From assembly GCA_028279445.1 (NCBI GenBank), contig JANQNT010000002.1:124001-188000 (forward strand): a stretch of 64,000 nt of DNA. The letters are read 5' to 3'. The position numbers were made by a program, and so were the translations under genes. The DNA is from Tepidamorphaceae bacterium. GTDB lineage: Bacteria; Pseudomonadota; Alphaproteobacteria; Rhizobiales; Tepidamorphaceae. Positions 31,003 through 41,021 of this stretch are shown here, in pieces (the first letter of the stretch is position 1; each line of letters starts with the position of its first letter). Under the pieces are notes generated by a model. The model had not been told where the DNA came from and did no database searches. It saw nothing but the letters and a program-made list of their open reading frames with translations.

Positions 31003-31227
31003 ATGAAGAAGCTGCTGACGCTTGCAATCGTTGCCGCCGGCACCGCCGGTTTTGCAACCGCAAGCCTCGCCGAAGGCTGTAACTGGGGTGCCAAGGCCTC
31101 GCTTGAGATGGCCGAAGGCGATCACACCCCGGTGCCGGAGACTCCGGCGGTCGATCTGACCGAGACGACGACCGACGAAGGCACCTTGCAGACCGCGCAG
31201 GCGCCGGAGAGCTCGACCACCGAGTAA
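31003..31227 (+). CDS. Small secreted protein of unknown function
   Basis: 74 residues with AAGGATGA before the ATG. A clear signal peptide (MKKLLTLAIVAAGTAGFATA, cut near SLAEG) leaves a mature acidic peptide of ~50 residues, rich in Thr, Glu and Pro, with a single Cys in EGCNWG. Small exported proteins with a GCxWG start are seen across Rhizobiales but have no assigned role. A hairpin lies just upstream and a terminator just downstream, so it is a single-gene transcript. Confidence 0.75.
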   Translation: MKKLLTLAIVAAGTAGFATASLAEGCNWGAKASLEMAEGDHTPVPETPAVDLTETTTDEGTLQTAQAPESSTTE

Positions 31228-31252
31228 CCGCACGCCTGTGACACACATTTCG

Positions 31253-31284
31253 CGGCCCGGACCTGGCGGTTCGGGCCGTTTGCT
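31253..31284 (+). terminator. Terminator after the small secreted protein gene
   Basis: CGGCCCG (31253-31259) pairs with CGGGCCG (31272-31278) around a 12-base loop, followed by TTTGCT. It lies 26 bases after the stop. Confidence 0.5.
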
Positions 31285-31471
31285 ATTCAACGGCCCGCCG
31301 CCAGACCAGCACCGCCCCGGCAACGATACCGATGGCGATAGCAGCGCCAACCACGATGCCCGCTGCCTGTGATCCTGCCACATGCGCCCCGAGCGCATAG
31401 CCGACCGCCACCAGCACGGCGGCGCATCCCACACACACCAGCGTCAACGCGATCAGCAATACCCTGCGCAT
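31283..31471 (-). CDS. Small two-helix membrane protein of unknown function
   Basis: 62 residues with two hydrophobic segments (VLLIALTLVCVGCAAVLVAV and GIVVGAAIAIGIVAGAVLVW) and a short polar tail WRRAVE. It starts 21 bases after the stop of the dihydrolipoyl dehydrogenase gene on the same strand, so it is probably at the end of that transcript. The ribosome-binding site is weak. No family was recognised. Confidence 0.5.
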   Translation of the reverse strand: MRRVLLIALTLVCVGCAAVLVAVGYALGAHVAGSQAAGIVVGAAIAIGIVAGAVLVWRRAVE

Positions 31472-31492
31472 GGGCTCGCCGCCTGCGCCGGA

Positions 31493-32902
31493 TCACATAT
31501 GGATCGGACGCTTGTGGACGGAAAGCGCGGCCTCGCGCACGGCTTCCGACATGGTCGGGTGCGCATGGCAGATGCGCGCCAGATCCTCCGAGGCGCCGCG
31601 GAACTCCATAAGCACGCAGACCTCGTGGATCATCTCGCCGGCGCCCGCGCCGACGATGTGGCAACCGAGTACCTCGTCTGTCTTGGCATCCGCCAGAAAC
31701 TTCACGAAGCCGTCGGTGGCGTTCATGGCCCGCGCCCGTCCGTTGGCGGTGAAGGGGAACTTGCCGGCGCGGTAGTCGACGCCCGCGCTCTTCAGTTCCT
31801 CCTCGGTCTTGCCGACCGTCGCCACTTCCGGGTGCGTGTAAACGACGTTGGGGATCGTGTTGTAGTTCACATGACCGACCTGGCCGGCGAGCATCTCGGC
31901 GACGGCGATCCCTTCATCCTCCGCCTTGTGGGCGAGCATGGGCCCGGTGATGACGTCACCGATGGCGTAGATGCCGGGCACGTTGGTCTGGAAGTTGGCG
32001 TCGGTAACGACCCGGCCGCGCTCGTCGGTGGCAACACCGGCGGCCTCCAGTCCGAGCCCCGACGTGTAGGGCACCCGCCCGATGGACACCAGCACCACGT
32101 CGGCCTCCAGGGTTTGCGTGGCGGCCTCGCCCGCCGCCGGCTCCACCGCCACCTTCAGCTTGCGGCCCGCCTTCTCGACGCCGGCAACCTTCGACGACAG
32201 CATGAAGGTCATGCCCTGCTTTCCCATCAGCCGCCGGAACTGCTTGCGCACCTCCGCGTCCATGCCCGGCAGCACGGTGTCGAGGAACTCCACCACCGTG
32301 ACCCTGGCGCCGAGGCGGCGCCACACCGACCCCATCTCGAGCCCGATGACGCCGGCGCCGACCACCACCATGTGACCGGGAACCCTGGTGAGTTCCAGCG
32401 CCCCGGTGGAGGTGACGATCTGCTTCTCGTCCACCTCGATGCCCGGCAGCGTGGCGGAGTCCGATCCCGTCGCGATCACGATCGCCTTGGTCTTGAGCGT
32501 TTGCGCCTTGCCCTTCTCGGGCGTCACCGTGACCTCGCCGGGTCCGGCGATGGCACCGGTGCCGCGATAGGTGTCGATCTTGTTCTTCTTGAACAGGAAG
32601 GCGACGCCGGTGACGTTTGCATCCACCACCTCGTCCTTGTGCCCCATCATCGCCTTGAGATCGAGCTTCGGCTTGGGCGTCTTGATGCCCATGCCGGCGA
32701 ACTCATGGCCGGCCTCCTCGAACAATTCGGATGTGTGCAGCATCGCCTTGGAGGGGATGCAGCCGATGTTGAGACAGGTGCCGCCGAAGGTCTCGCGCTT
32801 CTCCACGACGGCCGTTTTCAGGCCGAGCTGCGCCGCACGAATGGCGCAGACATAGCCGCCGGGCCCGGTTCCGATGACGATGAGGTCGTAGGCATCAGCC
32901 AT
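31493..32902 (-). CDS. lpdA: Dihydrolipoyl dehydrogenase (E3)
   Basis: 469 residues. The FAD motif is GTGPGGYVCAIRAAQLG, the redox-active disulfide GGTCLNIGCIPSK, the NAD motif GAGVIGLEMGSVW, and the C-terminal HAHPTMSEA carries the active-site His. It reoxidises lipoamide in the pyruvate and 2-oxoglutarate dehydrogenase and glycine cleavage complexes. No E1/E2 genes are nearby; in Rhizobiales this E3 is often at the end of the sucAB region, which would lie outside the window. Confidence 0.96.
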   Translation of the reverse strand: MADAYDLIVIGTGPGGYVCAIRAAQLGLKTAVVEKRETFGGTCLNIGCIPSKAMLHTSELFEEAGHEFAGMGIKTPKPKLDLKAMMGHKDEVVDANVTGVAFLFKKNKIDTYRGTGAIAGPGEVTVTPEKGKAQTLKTKAIVIATGSDSATLPGIEVDEKQIVTSTGALELTRVPGHMVVVGAGVIGLEMGSVWRRLGARVTVVEFLDTVLPGMDAEVRKQFRRLMGKQGMTFMLSSKVAGVEKAGRKLKVAVEPAAGEAATQTLEADVVLVSIGRVPYTSGLGLEAAGVATDERGRVVTDANFQTNVPGIYAIGDVITGPMLAHKAEDEGIAVAEMLAGQVGHVNYNTIPNVVYTHPEVATVGKTEEELKSAGVDYRAGKFPFTANGRARAMNATDGFVKFLADAKTDEVLGCHIVGAGAGEMIHEVCVLMEFRGASEDLARICHAHPTMSEAVREAALSVHKRPIHM

Positions 32903-32935
32903 GGGGTATTGCCTTGTATTGCGTTGTCCCGAGGA

Positions 32936-33328
32936 TCACACGAGCGTCCTGAACAGGATGGTGAGAATGGCGAACAGAGCCACGCCCCAGATGATAGAGC
33001 GCAACCACGGCACGCCGGACAGATAGGCGGGAACGTAGGCGATCCGTGCCACCAGGTAGACTTGCGACGCAAGCGCGGTGGCCGCATCGGCCTTGCCGGC
33101 CACATGGGCGACCAGCACGGCGATGGCAAACAGCGGCAGCGTCTCGAGCAGGTTGAGATATGCGCGGTGCGCCCGCCCGGTGAGCCTGGAGAGCGTCGGC
33201 ACCGGTTCGTCGCGCGGGCCCGCCGAGTAGGCCACGCCCGCGTCCCGGTTGCCCAGTCTCGCATAGAGGAAGAGCTGCACCACCGCCAGCAGGCAGGCGG
33301 CTACGAGCATCGTCAGATCGGTTGTCAT
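32936..33328 (-). CDS. MAPEG-family membrane protein
   Basis: 130 residues with four membrane helices. GRAHRAYLNLLETLPLFAIA is the MAPEG signature of membrane-associated eicosanoid/glutathione-metabolism proteins, followed by YLVARIAYVPAYL and a C-terminal helix. Bacterial members are poorly characterised; some have glutathione transferase or peroxidase activity. It lies between ppa and lpdA on the same strand, 33 bases upstream of lpdA. Confidence 0.88.
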   Translation of the reverse strand: MTTDLTMLVAACLLAVVQLFLYARLGNRDAGVAYSAGPRDEPVPTLSRLTGRAHRAYLNLLETLPLFAIAVLVAHVAGKADAATALASQVYLVARIAYVPAYLSGVPWLRSIIWGVALFAILTILFRTLV

Positions 33329-33457
33329 GGCTGGCGGCCTCCTCGCGCAGCGATACGCTCGTAAACCGATTTAGCCCCTCAAGCCAGGCTTGAGAACCGG
33401 CTTTCTCGCATACGCGGTTGCGGTCCGGACGACATGCCGGCGTTCGGGGCTTCGCGC

Positions 33458-33988
33458 TCAGCCCTCGGCCGCCCGCGCAATCGCCTCGCTGATCAGCGCG
33501 CGCGCCTTCGCCGCGTTCTCCCAGCCCTTGATCTTGACCCACTTGCCGGGCTCCAGGTCCTTGTAGCGGCCGAAGAAATGCTCGATCTGCTGTACCGTGA
33601 TCTCCGGCAGGTTCTCGTAGGAATGCACCCCGTCGTAACGGCGCGTCAGGTGGCCGGAGGGAACCGCCACGACCTTCTCGTCGAGACCGCTCTCGTCCTC
33701 CATCATCAACACGCCGATCGGCCGGCAGTTCATCACCGCGCCGGGAACGATGGGGCGTTCATTGGGCACCAGCACGTCGATCGGGTCGCCGTCATCCGAC
33801 AGCGTGTGCGGCACGAACCCGTAGTTTCCGGGATAGTGCATCGGCGTGTAGAGGAAGCGGTCGACGAACATGGTGCCGGCGTCCTTGTTCATCTCGTACT
33901 TGACCGGCTCGCCGCCCACCGGAACCTCGATGATGACGTTGACGTCCTCGGGCGGGTTGTCGCCGATGGGGATCGCGTCCAGGCGCAT
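33458..33988 (-). CDS. ppa: Inorganic pyrophosphatase
   Basis: 176 residues, the family-I length. The metal-binding signature [10 protein letters not shown] and the core [12 protein letters not shown], with [15 protein letters not shown] before it, are diagnostic. It hydrolyses pyrophosphate released by biosynthesis in the cytoplasm and drives those reactions forward. It has no obvious operon partners. Confidence 0.96.
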   Translation of the reverse strand: MRLDAIPIGDNPPEDVNVIIEVPVGGEPVKYEMNKDAGTMFVDRFLYTPMHYPGNYGFVPHTLSDDGDPIDVLVPNERPIVPGAVMNCRPIGVLMMEDESGLDEKVVAVPSGHLTRRYDGVHSYENLPEITVQQIEHFFGRYKDLEPGKWVKIKGWENAAKARALISEAIARAAEG

Positions 33989-34053
33989 GGCATTTGGCTC
34001 CGGGAATTTCGATGGGCCGTGGGGAAGCGACCCGGACTGAAGCGGTTATGGCG

Positions 34054-34563
34054 TCATCGCCACAGATAGGCTATGCGACGATAGTTCCGGCCGCAAAAGC
34101 GCAGCGTGTCCTCGCCGCCCACTTCGCCGCCGAGCTGCCGGTAGAAGGCATCGGCCTGACCGTTGTCGGACAGCGCCCAGACGACCAGACCACTCAGTCC
34201 GCGTGTCCTCAACCGATCGCGCGCCGCATGGAACAGCCGCCGGCCGAGACCAAGCCCCTGGCAGACCGGATCGAGATAAAGCTCGAAAATCTCGCCTTGC
34301 GCGGGCAGCACGCGGGCACGGTTGTGCCCAAGCGCCACGTAGCCGCGCAGCGTATCGTCCAGCGAGAGAACCAGAACCCGCTCGCCCGCCTTCGCCGCCA
34401 TGTCACGCCAGTAGCGCGTGCCGCGCTTGCCGGCGACCCGGCGCAGATCGAGGTCCGGGATGATGCCGCGATAAGCCTGCGTCCAGGCCGCATCGCACAC
34501 CGCGGCAAGCGCCACCGCGTCGCGCGCGGCAATCGGTCGGATATCGATGGCCAAGGTGGTCAT
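34054..34563 (-). CDS. GNAT-family N-acetyltransferase
   Basis: 169 residues from the ATG at 34563; the longer frame starting nine codons earlier is less likely. IDIRPIAARDAVALAAV opens the fold, and the acetyl-CoA loop is LYLDPVCQGLGLGRRLFHAA with ALSDNGQADAFYRQLGGEV following. It resembles stand-alone GNAT enzymes that modify small amines; the substrate is not predictable. It lies between ppa and a palindromic repeat that separates it from typA. Confidence 0.85.
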   Translation of the reverse strand: MTTLAIDIRPIAARDAVALAAVCDAAWTQAYRGIIPDLDLRRVAGKRGTRYWRDMAAKAGERVLVLSLDDTLRGYVALGHNRARVLPAQGEIFELYLDPVCQGLGLGRRLFHAARDRLRTRGLSGLVVWALSDNGQADAFYRQLGGEVGGEDTLRFCGRNYRRIAYLWR

Positions 34564-34602
34564 TGCACGCCAGCCTAGCACGGCTCGCACGCAGTCGCGT
34601 GA

Positions 34603-34810
34603 TTTATGCCGCTCACGGCGAGTTCGCTATCGCTCACCGCCTGCACGGGCGCGGCCTAACCGGCCGGGCGCACGGTCGTGCGCCTTGGCGCCAAACGCTC
34701 AGTCAGTGCGAGGGACGAACCCAGGCGTCCGACCGGACGCCCGCGCGAAAGCGCGCCCCCGCGGAGCCGTGAGCGCGGAGATTGTCCGGACGCACGACCG
34801 TGAGCGAAAT
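34603..34810. repeat. ~205-base palindromic dispersed repeat, copy A
   Basis: Aligns end to end with the reverse complement of 49256-49458. Both have ends of the form CGCTCACGGC...CCGTGAGCGAAA, central matching blocks such as CCCAGGCGTCCGAC, GGACGCCCGCGCG and ACCGGCCGGGCGC, and several internal stems. The unit starts right after the typA stop codon (minus strand) and fills the gap to the GNAT gene. Confidence 0.85.
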
Positions 34811-36633
34811 CAAGCCGCGTCGGCGTCCTTCTTGCGGCTGGCGCGCTTGCGCTCGTGCGGGTCGAGCAGCGCCTTGCGCAGGCGGATCGCCTTCGGCGTC
34901 ACCTCGACCAGCTCGTCGTCGTCGATATAGGCCAGCGCCGCCTCCAGCGACAGTTTCATCGGCGGGGTCAGGCGCACGGCTTCGTCCTTGCCCGCGGCCC
35001 GGATATTGGTGAGCTGCTTGCCCTTGAGCACATTGACCTCAAGGTCGTTGTCGCGGCTGTGCTCGCCGACCACCATGCCGCGATAGACCCGGGCACCGGG
35101 ATCGATCATGATCGCGCCGCGCTCCTCCAGGTTCCACAGCGCATAGGCCACCGCCTCGCCATCGGAATTGGAGATCAGCACGCCGGTGCGCCGGCCGGCG
35201 ATCTCGCCCTTGTGCGGCGCGTAGCCGTGATAGAGCCGGTTGAGGATCGCCGTACCGCGGGTGTCCGACAGCAGTTCGCCGTGATAACCGATCAGCCCGC
35301 GCGTCGGCGCATGGAAGACGAGCCGCGTGCGATTGCCGCCAGACGGCTTCATCTCGACCAGTTCCGCGCGGCGCTCGGAGAGCTTCTGCACCACGACGCC
35401 GGAATGTTCCTCGTCCACATCGATGATCACTTCCTCGATGGGCTCCATCAGCGTGCCGTCCTCATCGCGGCGCATCAGCACGCGCGGCCGGGAGACGCCA
35501 AGCTCGAAGCCCTCCCGTCGCATGGTCTCGATCAGGATCGCAAGCTGCAACTCGCCCCGTCCGGCGACCTCGAAGGCCTCCGCCTCGGCGGTGTCGCGAA
35601 TGCTCAGCGCCACGTTGCCTTCCGCCTCGCGCATCAGGCGGGCGCGGATGACCCGGCTTTGCAGCTTGTCGCCATCCTGGCCGGCAAGCGGGGAATCGTT
35701 GACGCGAAAGGTCATCGACAGTGTCGGCGGATCGATCGGCTGGGCTGCAAGCGGCATCTCGACGGCCGGATCGCAGATCGTGTCGGCGACGGTCGCCTGC
35801 TCAAGCCCGGCGATTGAGACGATGTCGCCGGCCTCGGCGCTGTCGATACCCACCCGCTCCAGTCCGCGCGCCTGCAGCAATTTGGAGATGCGGCCGGTCT
35901 CGATCTGCGAACCGTCCCGCGACAGCGCCTTGACGGCCATGTTGGCGCGGGCGGTGCCGGACGTGATGCGCCCGGTCAGGATGCGCCCCAGATAAGGGTC
36001 CGCCTCGATTGTTGTGACCAGCATGGAGAAATCGCCCACCTCGCCGGCTGCTTCCGGTACGTGGCCCAACACCAGCTCGAACAGCGCAGCCATATCACCC
36101 TTCGGCACGGCCGGGTCCGTCGCCATCCAGCCCTCCTTCGCCGAACCGTAGAGGATCGGGAAGTCGAGCTGTTCGTCATCGGCCTCAAGTGCCGCGAACA
36201 GATCGAAGACGTCGTTGACCACCTCCACATGGCGCTCGTCCGGCTTGTCGATCTTGTTGACCGCGACGATCGGCTTGAGCCCGACTTTCAGCGCCTTGCC
36301 GACGACGAACTTGGTCTGCGGCATCGGGCCTTCGGCAGCGTCCACCAGCACGATGGCGCCATCGACCATGTTGAGGATGCGCTCCACCTCGCCGCCGAAA
36401 TCGGCATGACCGGGCGTATCGACGATGTTGATGCGGTTGCCCTGCCAGTCGACCGAGGTGACCTTGGCGAGAATGGTGATGCCGCGTTCGCGCTCCAGGT
36501 CGCCGGAATCGAGTGCCCGTTCGGCGACCTTCTGGTTGTCGCGGAAGGTGCCGGACTGCTGCAGCAGCCGATCCACGAGCGTTGTCTTGCCGTGGTCGAC
36601 ATGGGCGATGATGGCGATGTTGCGGACGGACAT
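34810..36633 (-). CDS. typA: Ribosome-associated GTPase TypA/BipA
   Basis: 607 residues. The G1 motif is [15 protein letters not shown], with [10 protein letters not shown] (switch I), [16 protein letters not shown] (G3) and [14 protein letters not shown] (G4). Two EF-G-like domains and the BipA-specific C-terminal domain ([20 protein letters not shown]-like segment) follow. It is a GTPase that helps 50S assembly and stress growth. The C-terminal tail is rich in Lys and Ala. A palindromic repeat begins right after its stop. Confidence 0.96.
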   Translation of the reverse strand: MSVRNIAIIAHVDHGKTTLVDRLLQQSGTFRDNQKVAERALDSGDLERERGITILAKVTSVDWQGNRINIVDTPGHADFGGEVERILNMVDGAIVLVDAAEGPMPQTKFVVGKALKVGLKPIVAVNKIDKPDERHVEVVNDVFDLFAALEADDEQLDFPILYGSAKEGWMATDPAVPKGDMAALFELVLGHVPEAAGEVGDFSMLVTTIEADPYLGRILTGRITSGTARANMAVKALSRDGSQIETGRISKLLQARGLERVGIDSAEAGDIVSIAGLEQATVADTICDPAVEMPLAAQPIDPPTLSMTFRVNDSPLAGQDGDKLQSRVIRARLMREAEGNVALSIRDTAEAEAFEVAGRGELQLAILIETMRREGFELGVSRPRVLMRRDEDGTLMEPIEEVIIDVDEEHSGVVVQKLSERRAELVEMKPSGGNRTRLVFHAPTRGLIGYHGELLSDTRGTAILNRLYHGYAPHKGEIAGRRTGVLISNSDGEAVAYALWNLEERGAIMIDPGARVYRGMVVGEHSRDNDLEVNVLKGKQLTNIRAAGKDEAVRLTPPMKLSLEAALAYIDDDELVEVTPKAIRLRKALLDPHERKRASRKKDADAA

Positions 36634-36734
36634 GGGGGAATGGGCTGGTTTACAGGGTTCGGAGCCTGACGCGCAGCGTTTAGCGCGTTCGCGCCCGCCC
36701 GCAAAGCCCTGTCTGCGAGATTACGCCGCGATGC

Positions 36735-37103
36735 TCAGTTGCCCACGTAGTAGCGGTGCGACTTCACCTCGCAGACATTGACGCCCTCGTCGATGACAAT
36801 ATCGCCGTCGGCGAAGATGGCGCGGAAGTCGTAGCGGCAGTGACCGGTACCGTCGTCGATATTGATGGTCACCGTATCGCCGTTCTCGATGGTGCGGTCG
36901 CCGAGGATATTCTCCTCCCAGGATTTGGTATTCACGTGCGAGGCGTTGAACGTGACGATCGCCACACCGGTTTCGTTGATGATGTCGACGCGACGGTCGA
37001 AGCTGTCCCGCGACTGGGTCAGCGCCGGACCCGCCAGTCCGATCGCCAGGACGATGCCTGCTGCAAGCGCGTAAGCACCGCGGATTCGGGATTGATGAGC
37101 CAT
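36735..37103 (-). CDS. Secreted protein of unknown function
   Basis: 122 residues from the ATG at 37103; AGGAGGG lies about 11 bases upstream, and an in-frame GTG nearer to it is possible. A signal peptide ([20 protein letters not shown]) precedes a beta-rich domain with [20 protein letters not shown] and [20 protein letters not shown], plus a second Cys near the end. Two cysteines could form a disulfide in the periplasm. Similar small exported proteins occur in Rhizobiales, with no known role. Confidence 0.75.
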   Translation of the reverse strand: MAHQSRIRGAYALAAGIVLAIGLAGPALTQSRDSFDRRVDIINETGVAIVTFNASHVNTKSWEENILGDRTIENGDTVTINIDDGTGHCRYDFRAIFADGDIVIDEGVNVCEVKSHRYYVGN

Positions 37104-37223
37104 TTGAGGCACAGCCCTCCTGCTTGGGTCAGGACCCTTGGTTATTGATCCCGGTGATAATCTCCCGCCGGCACTGTAACCCACATTCCGTCACGGAAGA
37201 ACCGCGGCGGTATCAATGGTGCG

Positions 37224-37265
37224 TTAGGCTGTATCGACAGTCAGGTTTCGGGCGTGGCGCGTGTC
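37224..37265. repeat. Solitary end of the 167-base inverted-repeat element
   Basis: 41 bases (37225-37265) match the first part of the terminal inverted repeat at 41709-41756 (starting TAGGCTGTATCGACAG). The match then breaks off, and no opposite end is present before argG. It is a truncated copy or a relic of excision. Confidence 0.75.
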
Positions 37266-37292
37266 AGGCTTCGCCCGCCCAAGGACAGGCTC

Positions 37293-38522
37293 TCAACCCC
37301 TGTTTCGGCGCATGCCGAGTGTACGCAGCCTCAGCGCATTGAGCCGGATGAAGCCTTCGGCATCCTTCTGGTCATAGGCACCGCGATCGTCTTCGAAGGT
37401 GACGAGATCGTCGGCGTAGAGCGATTTCGCGCTCTCGCGGCCCTCGACGATGACGTTTCCCTTGTAGAGCTTGAGCCGGACCGTGCCCTCCACATGCTCC
37501 TGGCTCTTGTCGATCAGCGCCTGCAGCATCTCGCGCTCCGGCGCGAACCAGAAGCCGTAGTAGACCAGTTCCGCGTAGCGCGGCATGAGCTGGTCTTTGA
37601 GATGCGCCGCCTCGCGATCGAGGGTCAGCGACTCCATGGCGCGATGCGCGGTCAGCAGGATGGTGCCGCCGGGCGTCTCGTAGACGCCGCGCGACTTCAT
37701 GCCGACAAAGCGGTTCTCCACCAGATCGAGCCGGCCGATACCGTTGTCGTGGCCGAGCTTGTTGAGGGCGACAAGCAGCTCCGCCGGGCTCAACGCCTTG
37801 CCGTCGATGGAAACCGCATCGCCCTTGTCGAAGCCGATCTCGACGATAGTCGGTTGGTCGGGCGCATCTTCCGGCGCGACCGTGCGCTGATAGACGTAGT
37901 CCGGCGGTGTCTCGTTCGGGTCCTCCAACACCTTGCCCTCCGACGAGGAGTGCAGCATGTTCGCGTCGATGGAGAACGGTGCCTCGCCGCGCTTGTCCTT
38001 GGGCACCGGAATCTGGTGTTTCTCGGCGAACGCGACGAGATCGCTGCGCGACTTGAAAGACCAGTCGCGCCACGGAGCGATGATCTTGATGTCGGGCTTC
38101 AGAGCGTAATAGCTCAGCTCATAGCGGACCTGATCGTTGCCCTTGCCTGTCGCGCCGTGACACACCGCATCCGCCCCGGTCATCTCGGCGATCTCGATCT
38201 GCCGCCTGGCGATCAGTGGCCGGGCAATCGCGGTGCCAAGCAGATAGACCCCCTCATAAAGCGCGTTGGCGCGGAACATCGGGAACACGAAGTCGCGCAC
38301 GAAGTCCTCGCGCAGATCGTCGATGAAGATGTTCTCGTCGCGAATGCCGAGCAGTTCCGCGGTGCGCCGCGCCGGCTCCAGTTCCTCGCCCTGGCCGAGA
38401 TCAGCGGTGAAGGTCACCACCTCGGCACCCAGTTCGGTCTGCAGCCATTTCAGGATGATCGAGGTGTCGAGCCCACCGGAATAGGCCAGCACGACGCGCT
38501 TGATGTCGGAGGAAATCGCCAT
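37293..38522 (-). CDS. argG: Argininosuccinate synthase
   Basis: 409 residues from the ATG at 38522; the longer frame is not supported. The ATP pyrophosphatase P-loop is [18 protein letters not shown], with [15 protein letters not shown] and [18 protein letters not shown] following. It condenses citrulline and aspartate in arginine synthesis. It is divergent from the isomerase gene at 38661 and has no other arginine genes near it, a common alphaproteobacterial pattern. Confidence 0.97.
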   Translation of the reverse strand: MAISSDIKRVVLAYSGGLDTSIILKWLQTELGAEVVTFTADLGQGEELEPARRTAELLGIRDENIFIDDLREDFVRDFVFPMFRANALYEGVYLLGTAIARPLIARRQIEIAEMTGADAVCHGATGKGNDQVRYELSYYALKPDIKIIAPWRDWSFKSRSDLVAFAEKHQIPVPKDKRGEAPFSIDANMLHSSSEGKVLEDPNETPPDYVYQRTVAPEDAPDQPTIVEIGFDKGDAVSIDGKALSPAELLVALNKLGHDNGIGRLDLVENRFVGMKSRGVYETPGGTILLTAHRAMESLTLDREAAHLKDQLMPRYAELVYYGFWFAPEREMLQALIDKSQEHVEGTVRLKLYKGNVIVEGRESAKSLYADDLVTFEDDRGAYDQKDAEGFIRLNALRLRTLGMRRNRG

Positions 38523-38660
38523 GATGGATATCGCCGTTGTCTGGTTGGCGCCGCCGGGATGGAAGCCTTGCAAAAGGCTCGCAACGCGACGCGGCGCGCG
38601 GCACTATAGGCACGCGCCGCCGCGCCGCAAGAGGCGGCCTCGCAAGGGAGCGCATCCACC

Positions 38661-39278
38661 ATGAGCAGCGGATCGAAAATCGACTTCTGGTTCGAGTTCG
38701 CCTCGACCTACTCCTATCTGTCGGCGATGCGCATCGAAGCACTGGCCGACAACGCGGGTGTCGAGGTGCGCTGGCGGCCATTCCTGCTGGGCCCCATCTT
38801 CGCCAGCCAGGGCTGGACCACCTCGCCGTTCAACATCTACGAGGCGAAAGGCCGCTACATGTGGCGCGACATGGAGCGGCTGTGCCAAGCACGCGGACTG
38901 GCGCTGAGGCAACCCGATCCGTTCCCGCAGAACAGCCTTGCCGCCGCCCGCGCCGCACTCGCGGTCGAGCATATCGACGCAAGCAAGCTGCCGGCCTTCT
39001 GCCGTGCGGTCTACGCGGCCGAGTTCGGCGATGGCGCCGCCATAACCGATCCCGACCTGCTGGGTCGTCTCGCCGATGATTGCGGACTTGATGGCGCCAG
39101 CATTCGCGAGGCAGCCGGCGATCCCCGGATCAAGCAGGCCCTGCGCGCGCAAACCGAGGAGGCCCAGGCGCTTGGCATCTTCGGCGCGCCGTCCTTCACC
39201 ACGCCGGATGGCGAGCTTTTCTGGGGCGATGACCGGCTGGAGCAGGCGCTCGCCTGGGCGCGCAGCACTTCGGATTAG
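38661..39278 (+). CDS. 2-hydroxychromene-2-carboxylate isomerase family protein (DsbA fold)
   Basis: 205 residues. KIDFWFEFASTYSYLSAMRI at the start and GIFGAPSFTTPDGELFWGDD near the end are typical of the HCCA isomerase / kappa GST family. Biochemically known members use glutathione in naphthalene breakdown; stand-alone homologues in Rhizobiales have no known substrate. No aromatic-degradation genes are near. The stop overlaps by four bases the end of the convergent membrane-protein gene. Confidence 0.85.
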   Translation: MSSGSKIDFWFEFASTYSYLSAMRIEALADNAGVEVRWRPFLLGPIFASQGWTTSPFNIYEAKGRYMWRDMERLCQARGLALRQPDPFPQNSLAAARAALAVEHIDASKLPAFCRAVYAAEFGDGAAITDPDLLGRLADDCGLDGASIREAAGDPRIKQALRAQTEEAQALGIFGAPSFTTPDGELFWGDDRLEQALAWARSTSD

Positions 39279-39733
39279 GGTTGGTCCTCCTGCGACGCCA
39301 TGGGCCTGAAGAAGCCCGCGCCGCGCCCGGCGACCAGCCAGTAGACCAGGCCCGCGACGGCACCTGCCGCCAGCAGGACGGCAAACGAGGGCGTGGCCGC
39401 GAAACCGTCCGCATACACGACGACGGTGGAAACGGCCGCCGAAAGCGTTCCCATGCCGGCGTGATAGAGCCAGTCGCGCAGCCGGAAGCCCTCCGCCACA
39501 AGTGCCGCCAGAACGAAGACTGGCGCCGTCGTGGAGCCGGCCGCCACGATCATGGGAACCGCCTCGAACCAGCTATAGAGCAGGATATCGACAACGGCGA
39601 CGACGGGATCGTCCTGCGGCGAGAAGCGCTGCGCGACCGCCATGACGACGACCGCCATAGAGGCCGCGCTCGCCAACACCAGCCCGACGAACACCACCAG
39701 CAGGCGCCACAGGATGCGGCCAAACGCGGCCAC
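39275..39733 (-). CDS. Integral membrane protein of unknown function
   Basis: 152 residues from a GTG at 39733, eight bases after the rlmN stop; other starts are possible. Four hydrophobic helices are visible (LWRLLVVFVGLVLASAASMA, VDILLYSWFEAVPMIVAAGS, APVFVLAALVAEGF and SFAVLLAAGAVAGLVYWLVA), with a cytoplasmic tail. It is likely translationally linked to rlmN. Small four-helix proteins after rlmN are known in Rhizobiales; the role is unknown. Confidence 0.65.
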   Translation of the reverse strand: MAAFGRILWRLLVVFVGLVLASAASMAVVVMAVAQRFSPQDDPVVAVVDILLYSWFEAVPMIVAAGSTTAPVFVLAALVAEGFRLRDWLYHAGMGTLSAAVSTVVVYADGFAATPSFAVLLAAGAVAGLVYWLVAGRGAGFFRPMASQEDQP

Positions 39734-39740
39734 CGGCCGG

Positions 39741-40973
39741 CTACCCCACCGGCTCGCCGACTGACTGGTCAGCGCCCTGGCGCAGTTTCCAGGCCGGCAC
39801 CCGCTCGGAGGCCGATTTGAGCTGACCGCAGGCGGCCATGATGTCGCGGCCGCGCGGTGTGCGCACCGGGCTCGCATAGCCGGCACGATTGACGATCTCC
39901 GCGAAGGTCTCGATGGTCTCCCAGTCGGAGCATTCGTATCCGCTGCCCGGCCATGGATTGAACGGGATCAGGTTGATCTTGGCGGGAATGCCCTTGAGCA
40001 GCCGCACCAGGTCCCTGGCTTCCGCCGCGGTGTCGTTGACGCCCTTCAGCATGACATATTCGAAGGTGATGCGCCGGGCATTGGAAAGCCCCGGATAGGA
40101 CCGGCAGGCGTCCATCAATTCGGCGATCGGGTACTTTTTGTTCAGCGGCACCAGTTCGTCGCGCAGCTCGTCGCGCACCGCATGCAGCGAGATCGCCAGC
40201 ATCACGCCGATCTCCGCCCCGGTGCGCGGGATCATCGGCACGACGCCGGACGTCGACAGCGTGATGCGGCGCTTCGATACCGAAAGCCCCTCGCCATCGG
40301 CGGCGATCAGCAGCGCCTGCTTCACCTGGTCGAAATTGTAGAGCGGCTCGCCCATGCCCATCATGACGATGTTGGACACCGCGCGCTGCGCGTCGGGCAC
40401 CGGCGCGTCGGTCGGGCGCGTGCCGCCGGGCCAGTCGCCGAGACGGTCGCGGGCGATCAGCACCTGGGCGAGAATCTCGCCGGCGGTCAGGTTGCGCACC
40501 AGCCGCTGCGTGCCGGTGTGGCAGAACGTACAGGTCAGGGTGCAGCCGACCTGGCTGGAGACGCACAAGGTGCCGCGATCGTGCTCGGGGATGTAGACCG
40601 CTTCCACATCCGCCGGCGCCTGGCCGCCGTGCGCCGGCAGGCGGATCAGCCATTTGCGGGTGCCGTCGACAGAGACCTGCTCGGTGACGATCTCCGGCCG
40701 GGCGATGTCGAAGGCCTGCGAAAGGTCGGCGCGCAGCCCCTTGGCGACATCGGTCATCTCGGCGAAATCGCTGACGCCGCGCCCGTAGAGCCAGCGCCAG
40801 AGCTGGCTCGCGCGCATCCTGAGCTGCCGCTGCGGTACGCCGAGTTGCGTCAGCCGTTCGGCCAGCTCGCCACGGCCCAGCCCGACCAGGGACGCACGCG
40901 CCGACGCGCCGGCCACCGCCTGCGGCGGCGGGGCATTGGCGTTTTCGCGCGTCATGTCGAGCGTTACGGTCAT
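39741..40973 (-). CDS. rlmN: 23S rRNA (adenine2503-C2) / tRNA (A37) methyltransferase
   Basis: 410 residues. The radical-SAM cysteines are in [11 protein letters not shown], and [20 protein letters not shown] and [17 protein letters not shown] are typical of RlmN. The second catalytic Cys lies near the C-terminus in DIMAACGQL. It methylates A2503 of 23S rRNA and A37 of some tRNAs. It has an unusually long N-terminal tail of ~25 low-complexity residues. Confidence 0.96.
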   Translation of the reverse strand: MTVTLDMTRENANAPPPQAVAGASARASLVGLGRGELAERLTQLGVPQRQLRMRASQLWRWLYGRGVSDFAEMTDVAKGLRADLSQAFDIARPEIVTEQVSVDGTRKWLIRLPAHGGQAPADVEAVYIPEHDRGTLCVSSQVGCTLTCTFCHTGTQRLVRNLTAGEILAQVLIARDRLGDWPGGTRPTDAPVPDAQRAVSNIVMMGMGEPLYNFDQVKQALLIAADGEGLSVSKRRITLSTSGVVPMIPRTGAEIGVMLAISLHAVRDELRDELVPLNKKYPIAELMDACRSYPGLSNARRITFEYVMLKGVNDTAAEARDLVRLLKGIPAKINLIPFNPWPGSGYECSDWETIETFAEIVNRAGYASPVRTPRGRDIMAACGQLKSASERVPAWKLRQGADQSVGEPVG

Positions 40974-41021
40974 CGGCTGTCGCGATTAGTCCAGGTTCGG
41001 CGAATGTGGAAACGCCGCACT

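Noticed and set aside
31003-31227. Hairpin at 30954-30978 as a riboswitch
   Set aside because: A single short stem-loop does not resemble any known riboswitch architecture, and the downstream gene gives no ligand hint.
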